Notes: a model not told the origin generated them from the letters alone. A DNA stretch of 64,000 nucleotides from Welwitschia mirabilis (GCA_051453625.1 JBOZIK010000001.1:232362361-232426360), one strand, 5' to 3'. Counted from the stretch's first letter, positions 1 through 12,910 are shown. Program-made: numbers and translations.

Positions 1-159
1 AATTATCTAAGCCAAGTGGGAGAACGGTAAGACACATCAAGCGTGTTCGAAATAGCCCACATGGAAAAGCTAGTGCCATAAGGTTACTTTAATGAGAAGG
101 AAGGAAAAGGGTGGCAATTATACCTGTAATGGTAGTAATTAGTTTGAAATAATCTTAGC

Positions 160-297
160 CTAATCTATTTAAGCCTATGATAGACCATCAATTAAACCAC
201 TAGGTTGGAAGGGTCATAGACTAGTCTATTTAAGACAGTGATATACCATCAATTAAACTGATCTATTAAGCCTATGATATACCATCAATTGAAGCCA
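160..297. repeat. Three-copy imperfect tandem repeat
   Basis: Three successive copies of a unit of about 38 bp begin near 160, 221 and 260. Each contains a 'ctatttaag..tgata.accatcaatt' core. The first two are separated by about 22 bp and the last two abut. No coding potential or known element was recognised. It lies just upstream of UGT pseudogene 1; the rest of positions 1-400 shows nothing else recognisable. Confidence 0.7.
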
Positions 298-399
298 GGC
301 ATTCAGTAACACATAGGCTAGAAGGCTAAAAGACACCTTGCAAATGATTTGACTCCGCTTGAACAACTGAAGGTACACTTTCCTAGATCAACTCGACGT

Positions 400-1650
400 T
401 TTTCAGTTTTTATACTCATTTCCATGCTAGAGTTCGCGAATCGATTCTCCGCCCTTCGCTAGTGCTTAACTTTCAGTGCCACCTATTGGCAGGTGCCTTC
501 CAACGCCCTTTCCAAATACAAATGACGTTTTTCTCCGAAGAAGCACGTGGACATTCGCTTCCAGTTCCCAACTACGGAAGCTCCAGAGCACATCACAGAT
601 AGCAGACTGCGCCGTGCCGCCTTTCCAGATCTGACGCCGCCTCTTCTCCAAGAAACGCTTCTCAGCGAGTGACAATCAGGCCCTATCGATGCCTTCATCA
701 CCCACTTCTTCTGTGGCCCTTTCTTCGATGTCGCCCTCAAACTGCACCTCCCCGTCTACGTCGTCGTCGTCTCGTCGGCATCCTTTCTACGCCTAATGCT
801 TTACGCTCCTACTCTCTCTCAATCAATCGGGTTACCATTCAGTGACCTTGAGCACACCATCGAACCTTTTCTGAAGATTCTTTACGGGAATGGTTCAGCG
901 CGTTACTCCTATTCACTTCCCAAGGCCCGTGGCTTTCTTGTCAGCACTTTCCGTGCGCTAGAAAAGCTGCAACTGGAGACCCCAAAAACAGGGCAAAGTC
1001 ATCGAAATGGAAGGGAAAGCGAAGGAGTATTACGCGGTCGAGCCTCTCATTTAGTTCTCTCTCTTTGAAGGCGTAGACGAGGAGTAAAACAAAAGAGAGG
1101 AGTGCCTGCGTTGCTTGGGCGTGCGACCTGCGAAATCGGTGCTGTACGTGTCGTTGGTAAGCACTGCGCAGTTCTTGCAGGAAAAAGTTGTAGAGCTCGC
1201 TTGTGGACTGGAGAAGAGTGGGCAGAAAATCCTGTGGATGCTTCAGAGACCTTAGGTAACGGCCGTCTTGCAAGTAGAACAGCCCAAAGACGGGAAGGGC
1301 TTCCTGCCTGATGGTATCATAAGCATAACGCAAGAAAGCGGGCTCCTTTACACAAAATAGGCAGGGCGGATGGCCGTTCTGTGCCACTGGTCCACCGCAG
1401 GATTACCCACTCACTACGGTTAGAATGCAATGTTAGAGGCCATCCTTTGTGGCGATCCGGTGTTGACATGTCCACAGGCTGCACGGTTGATAAAAGAACG
1501 AGGGTGGGAGTGAGTTAACAGAGAGAGGGTGGGGCTGTCAGAAGAGATGAAGTGGAGAAAAGGGTGAAGGCGCTGATGAGGAATGAAGAGGTGAGAAAAA
1601 ATATGAAGATGTTAAGCAAGGCAGCAGATTCCGCGATGGCGGAAGCAAAG
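400..1650 (+). pseudogene. UDP-glycosyltransferase pseudogene 1
   Basis: A full-length relic of the same family as the intact gene at 22,825-24,258. Homology begins around 405-440 (the region matching the N-terminal 'MIELAKRLSAF' stretch) and runs to about 1,650. The clearest in-frame piece is about 680-1,068, with FFDVALKLHLP followed by MLYAPTLSQS, as in the intact protein. It is dead several times over. Roughly 45-60 bp is missing near 865. The catalytic-dyad Asp (FITD in the intact copy) reads His (FITH) near 700. In the donor-sugar-binding PSPG box the first Trp is a TAG stop (1,358-1,360), and the Trp of the HCGWN core is also TAG (1,421-1,423). The C-terminal 20 or so residues are not recognisable. 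It is on the same strand as the other two copies, consistent with local duplication. Alternative strand-minus and short plus ORFs here are shadows. Confidence 0.92.
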
Positions 1651-3779
1651 CATAAGCGAGAGGGCTGAAGTTATATACACTGTGTGCTTGGTCATGTAAG
1701 TTCTTAGGGCATGCGTGGTGTTCTGTGTTCGAGTCTGAGCAAAGCGGTGTGGATAATTGACGATTTATCTTAAGAGAAACTAATGACAGTAACTATTTAT
1801 TATTTATAAATTTATTTTAAAAAGTTTTAACTGATCATCATGAACTTTGGTTAAAATAGGTGGGACACTTATTTTCTGTCATGGATTTAAACTTTTAGAT
1901 GTTTAACTTAGTGCACCGTGAGGCCTTGAGTGTAGATAAATCATAGTTTCAAGTGATCATACTTCTTGTGATTCTAGGAGGTATGGTCATTAAAAGTTTT
2001 GAGTCTAACGCCATCTCATTCCTTATAACATTTGGTTAATTCATTTTGTTACTAATGAGCAAACTAGCTTAATGACATGAATATTAATTTCTTAATAATG
2101 TTTTCATGGACTACAAAGCTCTTTGATGTGCTCTAGACATTAGAGATATTCCCTTTCTCCTCAAGTTTATTGACTAGATATACTTCGTTATAATCATTGA
2201 AAAAATTAATTTGAAATGGCTTTTAACAACTATTTTAAATTAGTAATTACAATGCCTATACCCAAATATATATCAATGCTTGGACTTCAGATTCAATTCT
2301 TCTCTAGTCCTTAATGCACTAAGGTTGCACATTGGTTCTCCTTGCTTTTCTAGTTGTTGATTTTGTTCTCATATTATTATTAGAATCAAGGATGCTTGAG
2401 TAAGAGAGAAACTTCAGGATAATTAAAGCAATCTCAAAGAAGAAACACTATGACTTAATAAAGATCTCATGTGGAAGGAATTGGCAAAGAAAACAAAGGA
2501 ATGAAAGAAGGTTAAAAAAGTGAGAGAAGAATGAAAAGTTACATGCTTAAGTGTCAAATATGTCATAATCAATTAAAAAATGACTAAATAAGGAATTTAG
2601 CTTTTGCATTATGGATTTTTAACTATTGATGGCTAGTAGATAAAATTATTAATCTTCATAAAATTTCTGTTTTTAAAAGTTGTGATATTTTTTGGTATTA
2701 TAAAGACTTAGAAAGTAGAAGACTCTTCAGACCAATGATTAAAAGGAGTTAAGTAGTAGTCATATAGGCAACTAGTAACCAATCTTAGTCAAGCTAACTT
2801 TTTTAAGTTGGGCAAACTTCTTTGGTTAATTAAGGGCGATCAATGGTCATCATTTTTGCCAACTTTTTACTAGTTTTTCCCCCTAAAAAAGATCTCTTCG
2901 AAGAATTTGCAAACTTCAAAATTATTTTTTATTTTTATTTTTTTATTTGGTATGAAATGCAAATATAATCAACATGTTATTTATTACTTTATATCACAAA
3001 CTTAACTTACAGATATTATGGATTTATAATATGTTATTATGTTAACAAATGTATTGATCTATAGTTACTTTTTAGAAATTATTTATGTGACATGGTTTAT
3101 AAGGTGATTGCTAATCATATCTCAAATAAAGATCATGTTGTCTTCCAAGAAATGTATACATATTAATTTTCGTAGGTTGCTGACAGGTCCTAGAACTAAG
3201 GTTATTTATGTTGTAAATAATGATAAAAATGTGGAATAATGTGTGCTATTGTAACCTTAATCTCGCACAACTTACCATAATATATTTTGTTTAAGGGGAG
3301 GCCTTAAAGGATCTAGTTAACTTTGAAGTATTAACTTTATTTAAATTTATCATTTAGGTCACTAAGAATGATGTTCTTGTAGGAACCAATGCTTCAACAA
3401 CATTTGTCAACATGAGTTCTTAGAATAACAAACTGCTTTATGAATTTATCTAGTTGATTATACACATAAAACATAAGGTTAGGGGGCTTGATAATATAAG
3501 AATAGTATTAAAATAATGCTGGACAACACTTATTTCTAAGCATTATTATATCTTAGTACCTATCCAACAATAGATGTAGGAGCAAGATAAAAGAAAATAT
3601 TAGTCTTTTAAGTAATATATTAGTTCATAATACTTTTTAGCATGTAAACAAAGTAAAATATCATTCTACTAGATAACTTTTCAATTTTGCAATATGTAAC
3701 AAATGCTAAAATAAAATCATAATAGAAACATATTCTTTTTAAAAATATAATGCTTATACTATGATAAAGAAACTAACTA
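1651..3779. other. AT-rich non-coding stretch
   Basis: No gene was recognised. About 1,690-1,750 holds a short segment with a tRNA-B-box-like core (tgttcgagtct, 1,726-1,736) that could be a SINE relic. The remainder is AT-rich, with no long ORF and no clear TE domain. Confidence 0.5.
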
Positions 3780-4376
3780 CAAACAGTATTTTTTTTGTGG
3801 GTCACAACTAAAATGAAGAAGAGTACTCCAAAGTTGATCCCAAGCTTGCTACCATTCTTGGATGTTATGCAAAGTGTGCCCAAAAGATTCTATGATGGTA
3901 GCTCTAGGTTGTATTTATACTAGTCTTTAGGTAGTTAGAGGGAGGACACTTATATAAGAATGAATAACAGCTCCCCCTATATTAAGGGAGTACATTGCCT
4001 CATGTAATGCATGAATTTAAGGTAGTTAGAACAGATTTTGCCTCCATTTACCATGTGACATTGGATTTAATGAGATCACTTTCCTTCCTTCTTGCCTCAT
4101 TATTCTTCATTAATAGTTGTTGTGACACTTGTCATTATCCTCCATGGGTACATAACCTACAAAATAATAATCTTATTTCATTAATTACTAAGTTAAGCAC
4201 GATAATTAATATGTAATCCTAATCTATAATTTTAGAGTAATTCCTATATATGAAAGACAAATACTATTATTTATGTAAACTAACTACTAATTATATGTTT
4301 CTAATATCTAACTATGCATAAAATATATTATTCGTAATGTAAATTTTTGCCTCATCAGGTCCCTCAAACCCAAACT
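3780..4376 (-). mobile_element. Probable gypsy LTR relic with polypurine tract
   Basis: Read on the minus strand, a purine tract (gtttgagggacc, plus coordinates about 4,360-4,372) is followed directly by TGATGAGG. The LTRs at 35.3 kb and 56.9 kb start with nearly the same bases (TGATGAGG or AATGAGG followed by a run of A/T). A polypurine tract abutting TG is the expected junction of internal region and 3' LTR. The left LTR edge is not defined, so the start given is approximate. The ORF 3,995-4,216 inside is probably chance. Confidence 0.5.
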
Positions 4377-5215
4377 TTACTAGTCCCTAGCAAATAATCA
4401 AATACTTAAAGCATTTACTTGGACTATACATTGATTATATCTTACCTAGTTAAAATTTGACTCACACTGTTGGCTTGATACTATCTTGTCGCATTGATAG
4501 AATAATTTTCTTTGGTAAATTTAAAAATTTGAATCCATAATATTTAAATAGCTTATTAAATCTAAAAATGATTCTGTAGATGCATACAAGTGTCTTTAAG
4601 TATCAAAAGAAACATAGTCCTATGATATTAGATATCATCATTGTTTACCAATAATACTTATGCTTTAAAGACGTAAGCAACATATAAAAAAGATAAGAAC
4701 ATAAAATGTGGAAAATGAAAATTTTTCTTAATGATTATTAAAAGAAATCTAAAATTGCTATATTCACCTTTTTTAATTAATTTTTTAACTATCATTACAT
4801 ATATATCTAGTTTTATTAATATCATCATTATTGTTATTGTTATTACTATTATTTATTCATTTTTTAAAATTGTTCAAAGCCTTTTAGCTGCGAGTTTTTA
4901 TGTTTCACTTATCTACCAATTATTACCTGTAATAATGAATTTCTTGATGGGAAATTTTAGGGAAAATATAGTTGGCCCTTAGTAATTGTCATCACTTTAA
5001 GAGACCCCTTTGTATTGAAGTCACCATGGTATTAAAATAATAAAATCAACCGCTTTGACATTAGTGGCCTGAAAATCATAACCAGTACCTCTCCAATGAA
5101 CAATAAATTGGATGCACCCAAGCAAACATGCGTTCAATGGATTTTAGGATGTTACTCCCTTGAAATCCTAGGAGTGGATGTCTCTGCATTTAACTTAACC
5201 AAGCCGATTTCTTTT
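4377..5215. other. Unassigned AT-rich sequence, probably gypsy interior
   Basis: It lies on the internal side of the LTR end at 4.36 kb, so it may be the 3' interior of a minus-strand gypsy element. No protein domain was recognised. The ORF at 4,731-4,982 is a hydrophobic, AT-driven translation with no family resemblance. Confidence 0.35.
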
Positions 5216-5306
5216 CTTACAATCCATGAGAATGTCCTGTGTCTCTTAAAGAACGCGATTTCTGAGAATGTTTTTTTTTTAATATGTAAATTGTCATGGA
5301 TTGTAA
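5216..5306. repeat. 13-bp perfect inverted repeat (possible hairpin)
   Basis: The left arm ttacaatccatga (5,217-5,229) and right arm tcatggattgtaa (5,294-5,306) are exact reverse complements separated by 64 bp. They could be terminal repeats of a small element or the stem of a hairpin. No target duplication was identified. Confidence 0.55.
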
Positions 5307-5560
5307 AGGATTTTGGGGTCGGAATGGACGTAAGGAGAACAGAAGGAGGAGACACGCCTAGCAAGGCAAAACTTGCTTCCTGTGAACCATCTCCAGAACT
5401 CAACACCGATGAGGCGCGCGCTCCAATCTGTGCATTCTTATGAATGATGACACTACCAACCACCTTTTATTGGAAACTTTGTCGTGGGTTGCTGCTACCC
5501 TTCATGCCATTGGTGACCTCCCACTCTTGACGTCATTATTCTGTTTTCCCTGATTTCAAC
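5307..5560. other. GC-richer islet of unknown origin
   Basis: A short, visibly GC-richer block inside AT-rich sequence. Overlapping ORFs run on both strands (+ 5,096-5,443; - 5,152-5,463), so at most one can be coding. Neither translation resembles a family I know. It could be a captured exon or part of a TE. Confidence 0.3.
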
Positions 5561-5574
5561 TTTCATTGGTGTCC

Positions 5575-5735
5575 TTTTTTTAAATATTATTTTTTCATTT
5601 TTATATATTTATAATATATTATTATAATTATGATATATACATTTTTATTTATTATTAGGTGTATATATATACTTATTTATTTCCTTATATATATTAATTT
5701 TATTATATATATATATGTATTTATTTATTTTCAAT
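5575..5735. repeat. AT-rich simple sequence
   Basis: Runs of (TA)n, TTTA and TTAT, including several 'tatatatata' blocks. Low-complexity DNA with no coding sense. Confidence 0.8.
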
Positions 5736-6176
5736 TCTGTAAAGTTCGTATACAAAGTTATTCCACAAACTTCAAAACCCTATAAGCACTATTTAACTAA
5801 AAACAAGTTTAAAACCCTAAAAGCCTCTTTCAAATCTACCCATCATTGAAAGCTCTAAAACACAAAAAGATCCTTTATGCTTTATGTTGCCATATAGTAT
5901 TAGTTACTTTAAATGCAAAAGGGTACTTTATTTGGTAGGCTTATGAATGCTTGTTTTGTATTTTAGGTGGTGAATCATGAAATTGTACTTTATATATACA
6001 GGAACTAGTAAATGCATGAGTATCTTAACATAGAGGATCGTTTCAGCATTAGAAATCAAATACAATCATCAAAATTTTCTAAGCGTTTTCTACCAATCCT
6101 TCATATACTATGTAAAATAGAACAAAAGTGATATGAAACTTAATCTAAGGGTTTTTAGATTAAGTGCTTAATTATT

Positions 6177-6253
6177 CTGTAGCTAATATTGAGTATATAA
6201 TTTATCAAATAAATCCAAAAATAATTGCAAAGTTAATCTAAGAGTTTCTTAGA
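6177..6253 (+). repeat. 77-bp repeat, left flank of assembly gap
   Basis: Nearly identical to 6,630-6,706, with two visible differences. The two copies sit exactly on either side of an N run, which suggests either a short tandem duplication or an assembly overlap that was not collapsed. Confidence 0.9.
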
Positions 6254-6629
6254 NNNNNNNNNNNNNNNNNNNNNNNNNNNNNNNNNNNNNNNNNNNNNNN
6301 NNNNNNNNNNNNNNNNNNNNNNNNNNNNNNNNNNNNNNNNNNNNNNNNNNNNNNNNNNNNNNNNNNNNNNNNNNNNNNNNNNNNNNNNNNNNNNNNNNNN
6401 NNNNNNNNNNNNNNNNNNNNNNNNNNNNNNNNNNNNNNNNNNNNNNNNNNNNNNNNNNNNNNNNNNNNNNNNNNNNNNNNNNNNNNNNNNNNNNNNNNNN
6501 NNNNNNNNNNNNNNNNNNNNNNNNNNNNNNNNNNNNNNNNNNNNNNNNNNNNNNNNNNNNNNNNNNNNNNNNNNNNNNNNNNNNNNNNNNNNNNNNNNNN
6601 NNNNNNNNNNNNNNNNNNNNNNNNNNNNN
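6254..6629. other. Assembly gap (376 N)
   Basis: Run of N. Because its two edges duplicate each other, the true gap may be much shorter than drawn. Any ORF crossing it is an artefact. Confidence 0.99.
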
Positions 6630-6706
6630 CTGTAGCTAATATTGAGTATAGAATTTATCAAATAAATCCAAAAATACTTGCAAAGTTAATCTAAGAGTTT
6701 CTTAGA
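6630..6706 (+). repeat. 77-bp repeat, right flank of assembly gap
   Basis: Second copy of the segment at 6,177-6,253; see that entry. Confidence 0.9.
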
Positions 6707-7939
6707 TTAATGTGATTTTATCACAAAATTTCATTGGAATTACAACATGAAGAAGTAAACATACTAAACCTAATGTTAAGATTAAAGTTCTCTTAAAAAC
6801 TAATTGACAACTTGGCTATCAGTTAGGTAATGAATTAAGTTAACAAAAGGTCATGGTTTGATTTGTTTATTAAAGAGATCAAATAGGATTTAACAACTAT
6901 TTACAAATCTAGTTATGGATTAGATACTTGATTCTATTTGATTAAATTAAAGCCATGCAGGAATCAATTCAAGTTTGAGTTTCATGAAGATTAAACTGGA
7001 TTGATCTAAAAGTCTTTTAAGGTGTAAGCCTTAGGAAGTACTATGATCATTTCAGTTGTTTGTAATGCTTAATTAAAGAGTTATGATGATTCAAGTGTGT
7101 TAGAAGTTTCTACAGTATGTTTTTATATGTCAATTGAATTATTATTCTAGAAGGTTTCTAATATTCTAAACATTTAATATTACAGGAGCTCAATTTTTAA
7201 TACCAAAGCCTATGTAAAATCAATTTGGCTCTATAGTTATAGAATGCTCACGCAAAAATCCAAGCCTTGCTTCATCAAATGTCTTAGTGGCATGTTTGGT
7301 TTCTAAAGCTCATTCATGTCCTTGTAATTGAATAGTACTCTCATTTTATTTCAAAACCATTGTGAGACATATTATAGCATGGGTTTGATTTATTTGATTT
7401 TTAATCTATTTTCTAATTTTTATTTTTATATATACATTTTCAAAAGACTTTATTTGGATTATATCAACAGCTAAATATAAAGGAACACATCTAATTTAAC
7501 ATTAAAATATATTTTACTAAAGGAAATTATAAATGGTTCTACCTTTTTTAAAATAATTTGTATAATATGAGATAAGAATTACTTTATTTACTCTGTAAAA
7601 TACTAACTATTACTTTATTTTAATAAATCTAAGTTTATTCAATAATTTAGCAAATAAGAATGAAATCAGTTAGATATTAAGAACTATAATCATCAATCCA
7701 CTAATTATTCTAAAAAGGTTAAAGATTTCTCAATAATGCTCTAAATGAAATTGAATGATCAAAACCCAAGTTTTAACTTGTTGTTTAGTGTCAATCTCCT
7801 ATGATAACTAATGTGTTCCACAAAAATCCAGGTTATGAGAAATTGTAAAAATTCAGCCTCTAACTCAATAATATATCCACCATGGATGAAGGAATGGATA
7901 TGAGAGGGTTATTAGGGGTATGTTTTAGCATTTCAAATT
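6707..7939. other. AT-rich non-coding stretch
   Basis: No ORF of note and no recognisable TE protein. Presumably deeply decayed repeat sequence. Confidence 0.5.
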
Positions 7940-8265
7940 TCTTTTCTTTCCTTTTCTCTTCTCCTTCTCCTTTTTTTTTTTTTTAATAAGTAAAGACTTA
8001 ATATGGACTAGGTATAGTTGATAAAAATGTTGGTGACTAATCATGCCTTAGATAACACCTAAAGTATGACTATCTCTCTGTAGTTTTTGTTACTTTTATC
8101 CATTAGTAGTGTTTAGAAACACTTAAAAGTACATTGAGGGGAGTGCAACCATTGTCAAAAGAGTAGGGACCTACAGGTCTACTTTTAGACTACATCATGA
8201 CTAACCCATTCTTTAGTGGAGTTTCCACAATTACCATATGTAGCCACCAAGGAAATTTTTAGAAT
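7940..8265 (+). repeat. Dispersed repeat, copy A
   Basis: Similar to 38,745-39,045. Both start with a pyrimidine tract. Both then carry a 'ttggtaactag..tg.cttagat' block, a 'gagtgcaa.ca.t.tca' block, 'agggacc.acagg', and a matching 3' part ending near a 'tagccac' segment. Two copies in one window point to a TE family. The class is not determined; an LTR is plausible. Confidence 0.6.
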
Positions 8266-11200
8266 TTACATTATCTAAATAATGAATTCTATCTCATTTC
8301 ATACAATAAAACACTACTTTAAATTAAAAATAATGGAATTATAAATATTCCATTTTTAGTCTAACTTTAATCGTATGTTAAATCTCCTATAAAATGCTAA
8401 ACCTCCTTCTAGTATCAAACTTATCCTAGAGCATCAAACCCTCTTCTTATTTTTAACATTTCTCATAATAATCAAATACGTCTTGAGAGTCAAAATTTAA
8501 TGCATTACATGTGGATATCACACCAAAATGGTAATGTGTATGATGTATAATGGTGCATATGACATTTAATATTAGGTACATCATGGTAATTATAAAAAAA
8601 AGTAAAAATTGTAGGAATATAATTCTTTAATAAAAGCATTAATGTCTATTCATCTTATTAATATGTTTTTTTACCATTCTTCCTCGTATAATCCCTTGAA
8701 CATCCTAGGGATCTATCAATAATATATTTGAACCTATAAATTAATATGTTCTCATAGAACCTCCACAAATGCTATAAATAGCTAGGATTTCAAAATATGA
8801 AAATCCTAGATATAAACATAAAATAAAAAGTTACTAAAATGAAAAATTATCGATGAAAATCTCCAAAGGATTTCCTATAAACTTTAAGATTTAGTTGTGG
8901 CTAACAAATCAATACAAATTTAATCTTTCTTTAATTTCATGCTTGAAAGACCATCATACTAAGTTAATCTATTATGATGAATTTAATAGAAAATAGCAAA
9001 ACACAAAAATGCTAAAACTAGGAAACAAATCTTTATTCTTGTTATGTAACATGATTATCTCATAAATAATTTCAATGGGGTATACGTTCATATTTAAAGA
9101 TAAGGATTATAGTTATTCCAATTAACCAAGTTCATCTTATAACATGAGATCAAGATTTACATTTATTAGTATTTAATTTATTAGTTTATCAACTTTTAAT
9201 CTTACTAACTAAATTTAAAGGTCATAAAACATTAGTTGAAACTGAGGATATCTTACCAAAATAAAGCATTAGATAGGTGTTAGATCTATTTAATAAGACA
9301 TTTTAGAAGTACAAGGAGAAAAATAGACTCATTAGAAATTAAACTAGATGAAGCTTGTAAACTTATTGATTAAAACATTACAATGCATGATTATTAAATC
9401 TGAAAGAATGAGATTGTGATAAAGAAAAGAGCTAAAGATCATTTTTGATATTATGTTCATCTGCATCATTGAAGATTTTAAATTACTAGAAATTATGAAA
9501 AACTCTCTAAGGACACCTCATTAGAAATAAATCATAAACCATTAATATAATTGATTATATAAAAAGAAGCATGAAAAATAGCACCTAAGATAGAAAAATA
9601 ACTAGAATATCATGGAACTAAAATAACACTTTCTAGTAAGGTTAAATGAAGATGACAAACTCTCAAAACACATGAATCATATTATGAAAAAAGGAATATC
9701 TAAGAATATTATATTGATTACATTGAGGCATTTTCATCCATTATTACAACGAAATTTCTTTTGATAATAATACTTCTAATTACATAAGAAACTAGATATT
9801 ATATTTTTTCTAGTAGCATAAGTTTAAGTTATTATAGTAATAAATAATTTTTTCCTAAATTAATAGCTTTTTTAATCCATTTGATGTATTTTCCTTCATG
9901 AAAACATTTTATACATCCATAATAACATTCTAAACATCCTCCCTCATGACATAAAACTTCTTGTTCATATTTCTATTTCTTCATAATGAACAAAAGCTTT
10001 TAATACATAATTGATAGCTTAATTATCATAGAATATCATTATTAAAATAGTTATAATTATATTAAGATTATATAATATATTCTTCAATCATAAGGCCTTA
10101 CACTCCATGCAGGAAGTAGATATACAATAATAACTTCTATTGTTTCACAATATAAATGATGTGTCTAGAAACATGAGATATCTAGTATAGGCTTTTTTGG
10201 CTAAGATATCCACTCATTATTAGAATTCACATAAGAACATAGTTCTATAGAGAACCTTTTGAAAATATAATTTGTACTATGAGATCCATTTAGATATTTT
10301 AATATTTATATGGAAATATTTAGATAATGTACTTGGTATTTGTGTAAGAATAAGGAAATACAATAAAAATTTATTTTATATTTGGCATTTTGTGACATAA
10401 ATTTTGTAATTTTCTAATTTATCTATACTAAGTTATATATTTGTTTTTCCAATCTATTTTAAATAAATTAATTTTAGGGTCACATAGAACACTTGTGACT
10501 GTTATATGTTTGATGAAGTACAATGTAAAAATGTGCTATAGATACTTTAATAAGGTCAAAGTATACTACATGAGATCATTTTTATTATATTCATACCTCA
10601 GTAATGATGTGTTAGACTTGGTAATTTACATATAAAGGCTATTTATCTTATTCAAAAAACATATGGAATCTAAGTTTGATTTCTTATTAAGGTTATCGAA
10701 GATATCATAATAGTGAATATAATTTTCCTTTGAACTCTAATTAAGTTCTTAGGTTTCTAATATTTGTAATGGATTTGTAGCATAAGCTTGATTTAAACCA
10801 TCATTATTCCTTATCAATTAGTCATCAAGTTAATAGAAAGAATGGAGAAGGAAGAAGGGTGAACATAATTAAAATAAAATACAATCTTGTTTTAGGTCTT
10901 TTTAATCATTTGTTATTCACTTCATTTCTTTTCCTTTTCACTTATTTGTGGTGAAAACACTTGTGAAACCTAATTCATTAATTATAATTTTATTTCTTAA
11001 AATTATTCTTTTTTTTAACATTAGGATTTTGTTTGTTAGGGTATACCTTTATTCAAAAACAATATTTATTAGGGAATAATAACATATTTATATAATTCTT
11101 AGGATACATAGTTAACATTTCCCCATCTCATAGAAATCCGGTATGTTCTCTTTCATAGTTTTCTAGTTCTTAGCTACCATATGGTATCTACTCTTTTATA

Positions 11201-12675
11201 GTATTTTGATTCTTACTTTATTGGAGTAATAATTGACTAATTATATTTTAGTCCCCTCTAGTGCTTTCACTAGAAATCAAATCTAGAAACTAAGATCTAA
11301 TATTACTAATAGGCTATCACTTCACCCAAAGGACATGACTCATTTTTAACAGACCATCTCCAAGCCTTTTAACTTATGTATGAATCATTTGATCCATTCT
11401 TTCTTCATGAAATCATTAATCAAAGTGATAAAATATTGGTTTCCTCCTAGTATCTTAATAAGTAGTGGTACATAAATATCATAGTATACTAACTTTAGTT
11501 TCTTATTATATTTTTGATAGATATTCTTAAATGATTATTGTAATATGGTTTATTTTTCTATCAGATCATGAAGGGACACTTACCCTTAAGCATAGATAGG
11601 GTGCTAACACTGAGAAAGAAGAGACACCCATAGGAACAAACAAAATGCTACAGAAAGTAAAAAAATAAGAAAAATGCAAAGAACACAAACAAGCATCATC
11701 AAAATGTGACAAAAATGCAGTGAGAAACGGAGAACAAGGAGAACATAAACACAACTCTTTATAGGAAGAAAAGAAAAAAAGCACAGGAGAGAGAACTACA
11801 ACAAATATTGTTTAGAGGGTGTCATGGTCAATATAGCATAATGAGTAAAAGTGAGAAGACTAAGATGATAGAAGGAAATCTAGCAAAACATACAAGAAGG
11901 ATAATGGAGATGGACTAGCAAAAAATTTGCGGAAATGCCTTTTCACAAAGGCTTTGATTAGTGAGGTGTCAAAAGTGGAATGTTAGTCTCCAGGTTTTTA
12001 CATCCTCATTCCTTTTTTATTTAATGAAAAATATTATCCTATAATTTTCATTTTCCTTCATAGACAAAACTTATTTTGTATGTATTTCATGAAGTTCAAT
12101 AAAACATATAATCAATAAATCCTTTCTAAATAATAAATGTTCAAACATTTTTAGTTAAATCTTTATTTTATTTCCTAGATATAAGTGCTCTAGTGGTCTA
12201 GATTTCCTAGGGACTTTCATGACAATTCTCCATTTTTGAAAGAATTTGTTTATTTTCTCTTTTTACTTTGATCATCTTAATCATTGTTCTTTAATGCCCT
12301 TTTAAAATCCTCTTCTTCTCTTCATCTATGCATTCTCATTTAGAAGTAGTTTCCCAAAATAAAAGTAAAAATTTATATTTTTTCATTTAGTTCTTACTGA
12401 ATAGTAATATTTGATTATTAAAATGTAATGAGGAGCCATCATTTTTATTTGAAGTAATTTTTTTCTTTTTCATTTATTTTATAATGTCAAAGAAACATTT
12501 CCCTTTTGAGAGCACATCTAAAAATTTTATGTAATATAAACTAAAAAAAGGAGGGAAAATTGTGGTCTTTATTCATCTCCCCTAAAAATTTTCATTGACA
12601 CCTACTTACCATATAAGCAAGTTACTAGTCAATATAAAGTTTAATTTTACAAAAAATTTGGTGCTAAAAGGAGGG
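8266..12675. other. AT-rich non-coding stretch
   Basis: About 4.4 kb without a recognisable gene. Short ORFs at 10,441-10,635 (+) and 11,566-11,784 (-) have compositions expected from AT-rich or purine-rich DNA and no family resemblance. Probably old TE remains. Confidence 0.45.
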
Positions 12676-12910
12676 CATTAAACTTAGTCAAACAGCCAAA
12701 CCTAGTCAAAGTGTCAAACTTAGTCAACATCAACTTATCCAAATAGTTAAAGTGAGTCAAACTTAATCAAATTTAGTCAAACCAAAATTGTCAAACTATC
12801 AAATTTAGTCAAACTCCATTAAAGCTACATTAAACTTAGTCCAACTTAGTCAAACTCCATTAAATAGTCAAACCTAGTTAAATTGAGTCAAATTCAGTCA
12901 AATCCCACTA
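12676..12910 (+). repeat. Degenerate TTAGTCAAAC short-repeat array
   Basis: Some twenty variants of '(t)tagtcaaac(t/c)' and 'gtcaaa' are packed into about 235 bp, separated by variable short spacers. The strand is strongly purine/C-biased and lacks long T runs. The unit is not the plant telomere repeat. It is a degenerate minisatellite, either free-standing or part of a TE's non-coding region. Confidence 0.8.

Noticed and set aside
6233-6661. 142-codon minus ORF
   Set aside because: Almost entirely N.
11566-11784. 72-codon Cys/Ser/Phe-rich minus ORF as a secreted peptide gene
   Set aside because: The composition follows from a purine-rich plus strand. There is no recognisable mature-peptide pattern, and the flanks are non-coding.
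12676-12910. CRISPR-like or telomere-like array
   Set aside because: Units are short, degenerate and unevenly spaced without unique spacers, and the core is not TTTAGGG. The context is plant nuclear DNA.
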